Assembly: GCA_003559855.1 (NCBI GenBank)
Contig: PWJZ01000084.1
Location: 1-41,011 of the forward strand
DNA length: 41,011 bases
Source of the DNA: Bacteroidales bacterium
Lineage (GTDB): Bacteria; Bacteroidota; Bacteroidia; Bacteroidales; UBA7960
Direction of reading: 5' to 3'
This document shows, in pieces, positions 36,528 to 41,011 of the stretch. The position numbers and the translations under genes are program-made. The notes beneath the pieces are model-generated. The model was not told the DNA's origin. It did no database searches and saw nothing but the letters and a program-made list of their open reading frames with translations. Every line of letters starts with the position of its first letter. The stretch's first letter is position 1.

Positions 36528-37496
36528 ATGAAAAAAGTAATAGGAATAGGTAATGCGCTTGTAGATATAATGGTGCGCCTTGAAAATGACAATCTTTTGG
36601 AAGAGCTAAATATTCCGAAAGGAAGTATGCAGCTGGTTGACGAAGATGAGGTTCAAAAGGTTGCACTTAAATGCGAGGGTTTGGAAAAAGTAAAATCAAG
36701 CGGAGGTTCAGCGGCTAATACTGTTCACGGACTTGCACGCCTTGGTGTTAACACCGGTTTTATTGGCAAAGTCGGAAAAGATGATCTTGGAAATTTCTTT
36801 ATTGAAGATCTGAAACGGCAAAAGATTGCCCAGCAATTGCTTTTCGGAAAAAATCAAAGCGGCCATGCATTAGTCTTCATCTCACCCGATTCTGAAAGAA
36901 CCTTTGCCACATATCTTGGTGCTGCACTCGAATTAGACGCCGGCGACCTTAAAAGTGAGTTTTTTGAAGGTTATGATTATCTGCACATTGAAGGATACCT
37001 GCTGCAAAATCACAGCCTGTTGCAGAAAACTTTTGAACTTGCAAAAAAAAATGATTTGAAAATTTCATTGGATCTGGCAAGTTTTAATGTAGTTGAAGAG
37101 AATATTGGTGTGTTGACAAATTGGGTAAAAAACTATGTTGATATCTTGTTTGCAAATGAAGAGGAAGCCAGATCCTTTACGGGCAAGGAACCTGAAGAGG
37201 CACTGCGTGATATCTCCGATAAGTGTGAAATAGCAGTAGTTAAAACCGGAAAGCATGGTTCATTGGTTGGTAAAAACAATGAAACACATAAAATTGATCC
37301 TGTTATAGCTGATGTTGTTGATACTACAGGTGCAGGTGATGCCTATGCTGCAGGATTTTTATTTGGATTGGTCAAAGATTACAGCCTGGAAAAATGCGGT
37401 GAGATTGCTTCAATAATGGCAGGTAAAGTCATAGAAGGAACCGGCGCCAAAATGAGTAAGAAACAGTGGAAAGAGATCTATGGATTGATGGGTTGA
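36528..37496 (+). CDS. PfkB family carbohydrate kinase, adenosine kinase-like
   Basis: This is a cytoplasmic ATP-dependent kinase of the ribokinase (PfkB) family. The 322 aa protein has the N-terminal signature SGGSAANTVHGLARLG near residue 63 and the C-terminal signature DTTGAGDAYAAGFLFG with catalytic base Asp271. The sequence closely resembles the adenosine-kinase branch seen in Bacteroidota (IGIGNALVDIMVRLEND at the start), but other nucleosides or sugars cannot be excluded. Its last codons and stop lie inside an octamer tandem repeat (37485-37524). The importer genes follow on the same strand after 41 bases, so readthrough is likely. Confidence 0.88.
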   Translation: MKKVIGIGNALVDIMVRLENDNLLEELNIPKGSMQLVDEDEVQKVALKCEGLEKVKSSGGSAANTVHGLARLGVNTGFIGKVGKDDLGNFFIEDLKRQKIAQQLLFGKNQSGHALVFISPDSERTFATYLGAALELDAGDLKSEFFEGYDYLHIEGYLLQNHSLLQKTFELAKKNDLKISLDLASFNVVEENIGVLTNWVKNYVDILFANEEEARSFTGKEPEEALRDISDKCEIAVVKTGKHGSLVGKNNETHKIDPVIADVVDTTGAGDAYAAGFLFGLVKDYSLEKCGEIASIMAGKVIEGTGAKMSKKQWKEIYGLMG

Positions 37497-37524
37497 TGTG
37501 TTGATGGGTTGAAAAATTGATTGG
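37485..37524. repeat. Octamer tandem repeat (TTGATGGG-like x 5) spanning the kinase stop codon
   Basis: Five consecutive 8-base units read TTGATGGG, TTGATGTG, TTGATGGG, TTGAAAAA and TTGATTGG. The kinase stop codon (37494-37496) lies within the second unit. Change of copy number by slippage would move the spacing to the importer gene and could alter the last residues of the kinase. Confidence 0.85.
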
Positions 37525-37537
37525 TTTTTATAAAAAG

Positions 37538-38350
37538 ATGAAATACCGTTTATATTTAATATTTGTATTTTTCTTTTGCTGCGTTCTAACTGTTAATAGT
37601 CAGACAAAGAGCATTGTTTCGCTTGCCCATTCACTTACCAAAATGATCTATTTACTGGAAGCACAGGATAATCTTGTTGGTAGCACAGGTTTTTGTGAGC
37701 AGGCAATAGATGACGGCAAACATGTTGTTGCCTCCCAAATGAATGTTAATGTAGAGAAAATTTTATCTTTATCACCCAATGTTGTAATAACCACCGATCT
37801 GACACCGGCAAGAGATTTGGAAGCTCTGAAAAAACTCGGCATTAATGTAAAAGTGTTTGACACTCCTGCTTCATTTCGGGAGATATGCGAACAGTTTGTT
37901 TTATTAGGAAAAATAACAGGCAGGGAAGAACTGGCAGCCTCGATTGTAAACCGGGAAAAATCAAGGCTGGAAAGCCTCCGGAAACAGATCCCTGAAAACA
38001 GCAAGCCGGAAATTTTTATGCAATTGGGTGTCAAACCTTTATTTGCTGTTATTCCGCACACTTTTATGGATGATTACATAACAATGGCGGGAGGAATTAA
38101 TATTGCAGCCGGTATTAATATAGGTACAATCACCCGCGAAACCGTCCTGGTCAGAAATCCGGATGTTATTTTGATCGTGTTGATGGGCCTTGTCGGCAAA
38201 GAAGAGAAGCAGAACTGGGAAAGCTATACGGGCTTGAAAGCCGCCGAAAATAATAAGATATTTCTTATTGATGCAGATAACGCATGCAGCCCGACACCCG
38301 TATCTTTTGTGGATACTGTCGAGGAAATTATTAAGTTTGTTTATTTTTAA
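37538..38350 (+). CDS. ABC importer substrate-binding protein (BtuF/FepB-like)
   Basis: This is a periplasmic binding protein that delivers a metal chelate or corrinoid to the FecCD-type permease encoded next. ATG 37538 starts a signal peptide (YRLYLIFVFFFCCVLTVNSQ); the open frame back to TTG 37517 lies in the octamer repeat and is dropped. The 270 aa protein has the class III binding-protein layout: SIVSLAHSLTKMIYLL opens lobe 1, VEKILSLSPNVVIT and LEALKKLGINVKVFDTP follow, a long helix bridges, and lobe 2 ends with NPDVILIVLMG. No lipobox is clear, so it may be soluble. The ligand (cobalamin, heme, siderophore-iron) is undecided. A palindromic repeat separates it from the permease. Confidence 0.85.
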   Translation: MKYRLYLIFVFFFCCVLTVNSQTKSIVSLAHSLTKMIYLLEAQDNLVGSTGFCEQAIDDGKHVVASQMNVNVEKILSLSPNVVITTDLTPARDLEALKKLGINVKVFDTPASFREICEQFVLLGKITGREELAASIVNREKSRLESLRKQIPENSKPEIFMQLGVKPLFAVIPHTFMDDYITMAGGINIAAGINIGTITRETVLVRNPDVILIVLMGLVGKEEKQNWESYTGLKAAENNKIFLIDADNACSPTPVSFVDTVEEIIKFVYF

Positions 38351-38382
38351 GAAAGTTTTTTAAGTTGAACCTGTTTTTAAAT

Positions 38383-38481
38383 ATGTTATCCCGCTGATAA
38401 CGCAGATTTTCGCAGAAAACAATATTCATTATCATGAATTTTCAATCTGCGTTTATCAGCGAAATCAGCGGGATATAACAT
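38383..38481. repeat. Imperfect palindromic intergenic element
   Basis: The left arm (38383-38408, ATGTTATCCCGCTGAT then AACGCAGATT) pairs with the right arm (38444-38481), which reads AATCTGCGTT then ATCAGCGGGAT and ATAACAT. The right arm has a 10-base insertion and a 2-base insertion relative to the left. It lies in the 218-base gap between the binding-protein and permease genes. The sequence style resembles interspersed palindromic intergenic repeats and could also attenuate transcription between the two genes. Confidence 0.75.
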
Positions 38482-38568
38482 TATTTTACTTTTTCAACAT
38501 ATTCAGATCCAAAATTGGCGCAGTTTAAGCCAACAATAATTAAATAACTTATAATTAAACAAAAAGGG

Positions 38569-39582
38569 ATGCGCAAAAAATACCTCAGATGGATTATATT
38601 TCTCTCAACGCTTATCCTGCTTGGAGTAATAACCTTTCTTGTTGGTTTAACCACAGGTGAACTGAGTATTTCAATATTTGATATTCCCGGGATCTTTCGT
38701 GATAAAGAAGGCATAGAGTATGTGGTATTAAACCAGATAAGGTTGCCACGCATAGTGTTGGGGATAGCGGTTGGAGGCGGGTTGAGCCTTTCGGGTGCGA
38801 TTTTGCAGGGAATATACCGTAATCCGTTGGTAGAGCCGTACACTTTGGGCATTTCCGGTGGTGCCGCCATGGGTGTTGCCCTGGCAATAGTTTTTGCACT
38901 TCCGGCGGTTTTCGGAGCCTTCATTTTACCTGCTGCAGGATTTGCCGGTGCCTTATTAACCATCTTCCTGGTTTATTTTTTGGGTATTCGCCATGGAAAC
39001 ATCAATATAAACAATATGCTGCTCATCGGTGTGATGGTTAGTTTCGTGGCTTCAGCAGCCATGATGTTTCTGATGGCTGTTACAACTTCTGAAAATCTCC
39101 ACAGTATTGTTTTTTGGATGATGGGTTCGCTTGATGAACCGAACAGGTTGCTTATAAGGATAACATTGATAATAGCTGCAACGGGGCTTGTAACATCAGC
39201 TTTTTTCTCAGGCACATTGAATGCTTTACGCCTTGGTGAATCAAACGCAAAACATTTGGGAATCAATACCGGAGCCTCTATACGTATATTATTTGTAATA
39301 GCCTCACTGATGGCCGGTGTTTGTGTTGCAGCCGCCGGTGTAATAGGTTTTGTGGGGCTGGTAATACCCCACCTGATAAGGTTGATTGCGGGGTCAGATT
39401 ACAGAATATTGTTGCCGGGTTCGTTTCTGGGCGGTGGCATATTCCTGATAATCTGCGATACCATTGCCCGTACAATTATTTCACCCAACGAACTGCCCAT
39501 AGGTGTTATAACAGGTATGGCAGGTGGAATTATGTTTATTGTAATACTGAGCAGGTCAAAATCAAATTTTAAAATGAGCTAA
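38569..39582 (+). CDS. FecCD family ABC transporter permease
   Basis: This is the inner-membrane channel of a BtuC/FecCD-type importer for iron chelates, heme or vitamin B12. The 337 aa protein is full length with about ten membrane segments. It shows the family blocks LRLPRIVLGIAVGGGLSLSG near residue 58, YRNPLVEPYTLGISGGAAMG near 84, the ATPase-coupling loop LGIRHGN, and GFVGLVIPHLIRLIAGSDYR near 262. ATG 38569 is preceded by AAAAAGGG, one of the few purine-rich start contexts here. The ATPase gene starts 3 bases after its stop, so translation is probably coupled. Confidence 0.94.
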   Translation: MRKKYLRWIIFLSTLILLGVITFLVGLTTGELSISIFDIPGIFRDKEGIEYVVLNQIRLPRIVLGIAVGGGLSLSGAILQGIYRNPLVEPYTLGISGGAAMGVALAIVFALPAVFGAFILPAAGFAGALLTIFLVYFLGIRHGNININNMLLIGVMVSFVASAAMMFLMAVTTSENLHSIVFWMMGSLDEPNRLLIRITLIIAATGLVTSAFFSGTLNALRLGESNAKHLGINTGASIRILFVIASLMAGVCVAAAGVIGFVGLVIPHLIRLIAGSDYRILLPGSFLGGGIFLIICDTIARTIISPNELPIGVITGMAGGIMFIVILSRSKSNFKMS

Positions 39583-39585
39583 ACT

Positions 39586-40398
39586 ATGCCGGCTTTTTTA
39601 AAAATAGAGGATTTTTCATGCGGCTACGAAAAGTTTGTTCTGAAGAACATAAACTTTGAAACAGAACGTGGTATGCTAACCGGTATCGTTGGCCCCAACG
39701 GCTCAGGCAAAACCACGCTTTTCAGGGGAATAACCGGAGAGCTGGATGTTAAATCTGGCTGCGTTTTTCTTGACGGCAAATCTGTTCATTCGATGAGTTT
39801 CAGGGAAAAAGCAAAACATATGGCTGTGGTTTCCCAGCATATCAGCGCTACGGACATTACTGTTGAAGACTATGTGTTAATGGGCAGGTTGCCGCACAGA
39901 AAAAAGTTACGGTTTTTTGAAACCTCCGAAGATTACACCATAGCTTATGAATACATGAAGCTTACCAATGTTTTTCATTTAAAGGACAAGTTCATGTCAA
40001 AAATAAGCGGTGGCGAGCAACAACTTACCAACATTGCAAGGGCTCTGGCTCAGCAACCCCAACTGCTGCTTCTTGATGAACCTACATCACACCTTGATAT
40101 TACACACCAGGTGCAGATATTGAATCTTATCCAAAAGCTCAGCCAGGAAATGAACCTCTCGATACTGATGATAATCCACGACCTGAACCTTGCCGGTGAG
40201 TATTGCGACTATCTTATTATGCTCAATGACGGTAAAATCCATAAAAAAGGCTTACCGGAAGAAGTCCTTAATTATAAAGATATAGAAGATGTTTATAAAA
40301 CAATAGTTGTAGTAGAACAAAACCCCGTCTCAAAAAAGCCGGCCGTATTTCTTGTGTCGGAGAAAATTTTAAAGCAGGGAAATGGAAGCAGAATTTAA
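39586..40398 (+). CDS. ABC transporter ATP-binding protein (BtuD/FhuC-like)
   Basis: This is the cytoplasmic ATPase of the importer formed with the two preceding genes. The 270 aa protein has Walker A GPNGSGKTT near residues 36-44, the Q-loop within VSQHISATDITVEDYVLMGR, the signature SGGEQQ near 141 (glutamine in place of the more common arginine in SGGERQ), Walker B LLLLDEPTSHLD with Asp164/Glu165, and the H-loop IHDLNLAGEYCDY. The length and the linked FecCD permease put it in the siderophore/cobalamin importer class. Its stop overlaps an inverted repeat that also carries the antitoxin promoter candidate. Confidence 0.94.
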   Translation: MPAFLKIEDFSCGYEKFVLKNINFETERGMLTGIVGPNGSGKTTLFRGITGELDVKSGCVFLDGKSVHSMSFREKAKHMAVVSQHISATDITVEDYVLMGRLPHRKKLRFFETSEDYTIAYEYMKLTNVFHLKDKFMSKISGGEQQLTNIARALAQQPQLLLLDEPTSHLDITHQVQILNLIQKLSQEMNLSILMIIHDLNLAGEYCDYLIMLNDGKIHKKGLPEEVLNYKDIEDVYKTIVVVEQNPVSKKPAVFLVSEKILKQGNGSRI

Positions 40399-40423
40399 GT
40401 TTAAAAAAAAATTCTTAAATTTG
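40392..40423 (+). promoter_or_regulatory. Inverted repeat and promoter candidate upstream of the antitoxin
   Basis: AATTTAAG (40392-40399) and CTTAAATT (40414-40421) are perfect complements. The right arm overlaps TAAATTTG (40416-40423), a full TAnnTTTG match 17 bases before ATG 40440; the -33 region is only TTT. A palindrome over a toxin-antitoxin promoter is a usual autorepression site, but an AT-only terminator for the importer operon is an alternative. Confidence 0.4.
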
Positions 40424-40439
40424 TACTATAACACGCGTG

Positions 40440-40646
40440 ATGCAAGAAATATTAAAATTAAGCGTTCCCGAACGCATACTGATGGTTGAAGCCATCTGGG
40501 TCAGTATTGCTGAAAAATATGAAGAATTGGAATTGCCATCAGAAACAAAACAGCTACTGGATGACAGGCTTGAGGCTCATAAAAATAATCCAAATGAAGG
40601 CTCCTGTTGGGATGAAGTGAAAGCCAAAATTAAGAGGCAGTTCTGA
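40440..40646 (+). CDS. Antitoxin of a ParE/RelE-type addiction module
   Basis: This 68 aa protein matches the small 'putative addiction module component' antitoxin family. It has LSVPERILMVEAIWVSI at the start and the acidic, tryptophan-containing tail SCWDEVKAKI. Such proteins neutralise a ParE/RelE-fold toxin and repress their own promoter. The GTG at 40437 directly precedes ATG 40440 in frame; the ATG is chosen. The stop TGA overlaps the ATG of the toxin gene by one base, the usual coupled arrangement. The toxin that follows is truncated, so this antitoxin may be an orphan. Confidence 0.82.
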   Translation: MQEILKLSVPERILMVEAIWVSIAEKYEELELPSETKQLLDDRLEAHKNNPNEGSCWDEVKAKIKRQF

Positions 40647-40816
40647 TGTATAAACTCATAATTAAGCCTTTTGCGGAATTAGATGCAATAGAAGCAGCTA
40701 ACTGGTATAATGATAAAAGAGAAGGTTTGGGGGATGAGTTCTTATTGGTTTTAGATGCAAAGATAAATGCAATACTGAGAAATCCAAAACAATTCCGGCT
40801 TTCCCAGGCTAAATAA
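40646..40816 (+). pseudogene. Truncated ParE/RelE-family toxin
   Basis: This 56-codon frame encodes a recognisable N-terminal half of a RelE/ParE toxin: YKLIIKPFAELDAIEAANWY and then LGDEFLLVLDAKINAILRNP. Full family members have about 95-100 residues. Here a TAA follows FRLSQAK, and the next codons in frame quickly meet another stop. The C-terminal strands with the catalytic or gyrase-contact residues are absent, and intergenic repeats begin 35 bases later. It is therefore probably inactive. It overlaps the antitoxin stop by one base. Confidence 0.75.
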
Positions 40817-40850
40817 TATTTTGATGTGCTACGAGTAAATGAATAAATAA

Positions 40851-40909
40851 GCCACGAATGCACGAATAAAATAATGAATAAAATTGTACTCAATTTATGC
40901 ATTCGTGGC
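40851..40909. repeat. Inverted repeat GCCACGAATGCA / TGCATTCGTGGC
   Basis: Perfect 12-base complementary arms at 40851-40862 and 40898-40909 are separated by 35 bases. The right arm merges with the tandem repeat that begins at 40901 and shares its ATTCGTGGC core. Confidence 0.85.
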
Positions 40910-41011
40910 AAACAAAAAACAATTCGTGAATTCGTGGCTTTCTTTTTATTCGTGAATTCGTGGCAAACAAAAAACAATTCGTGAATTCGTGGCTTTCTTT
41001 TTATTCGTGAA
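40901..41011. repeat. 55-base tandem repeat running off the window edge
   Basis: Two perfect head-to-tail copies (40901-40955 and 40956-41010) contain the words ATTCGTGGC, AATTCGTG and TTTTTATTCGTGA. Base 41011 matches the first base of a possible third copy. No variable spacers separate the copies, so it is not a CRISPR array. Confidence 0.9.

Noticed and set aside
37497-37537. Cobalamin riboswitch upstream of the BtuF-like gene
   Set aside because: The gap is only 41 bases and consists largely of the octamer repeat; there is no room for the aptamer.
38481-38963. 160-codon open frame opposite the permease gene
   Set aside because: It overlaps a certain FecCD permease and its sequence is low-complexity Pro/Ala/Ser-rich, typical of a shadow frame.
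40630-40977. 115-codon minus-strand open frame at the right edge
   Set aside because: It runs through the toxin remnant and the tandem repeats; the encoded residues are translated repeat sequence.
40901-41011. Possible CRISPR array
   Set aside because: The copies abut without variable spacers and the unit is 55 bases; this is a plain tandem repeat.

Overview
The window is chromosomal DNA of a Bacteroidota bacterium. Three things point there. Several genes are preceded by the Bacteroidota-type promoter (TTG, 17-22 bases, TAnnTTTG) and not by strong Shine-Dalgarno sites. Three giant secreted proteins end in the type A or type B sorting domains of the type IX secretion system (T9SS). A PorP/SprF-type outer-membrane protein follows one of them. 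The DNA is AT-rich. An anaerobic or gliding relative of Bacteroidales/Flavobacteriales is plausible, but the order cannot be fixed from the sequence alone.

Layout. 1-7368: a long-chain acyl-CoA ligase (+), the RNA-binding transcription factor Tex (-) and a secreted S9 prolyl-oligopeptidase-like peptidase (+). 7435-15390: a minus-strand run of housekeeping and envelope genes. In order of transcription these are rfbA, an NAD-dependent sugar epimerase, a short-chain polyprenyl diphosphate synthase, purD, a DUF6427-like membrane protein, purQ, a glycosyltransferase and rnhB. A canonical promoter lies about 310 bases upstream of rfbA. 15859-35281: a 19.4 kb surface-protein island that fills almost half the window. 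Two paralogous PKD-repeat proteins (2149 and 1923 aa, type B sorting domains) point in opposite directions and flank an 1831 aa protein built of MAM-like, CARDB-like and LGED-type modules (type A sorting domain). A PorP/SprF protein follows the second PKD gene. 35484-40398: mazG (-), an adenosine-kinase-type PfkB kinase (+), and a three-gene BtuF/FecCD/ATPase importer for a metal chelate or corrinoid (+). 40440-41011: a ParE/RelE-type toxin-antitoxin pair whose toxin is truncated, followed by intergenic repeats that run off the window edge.

The most interesting signal is the internal architecture of the two giant PKD proteins. Their PKD domains alternate strictly between two subtypes, S and H, so the unit of expansion is a domain pair. 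One protein is 7 pairs + 3 unpaired C-terminal domains, and the other is 6 pairs + the same 3. Their N-terminal heads are unrelated: an IgGFc-binding-like domain in one, GGxPxGGxY Ig-like domains in the other. I infer stalks of adjustable length carrying different heads, exported by T9SS and probably anchored through PorP/SprF. A second theme is the number of intergenic repeats: an octamer tandem repeat that supplies the stop codon of the kinase, a palindromic element inside the importer operon, heptamer and pentamer runs in the rfbA leader, and a 55-base tandem repeat at the right edge. No tRNA, rRNA, insertion sequence, integrase or CRISPR array was seen.
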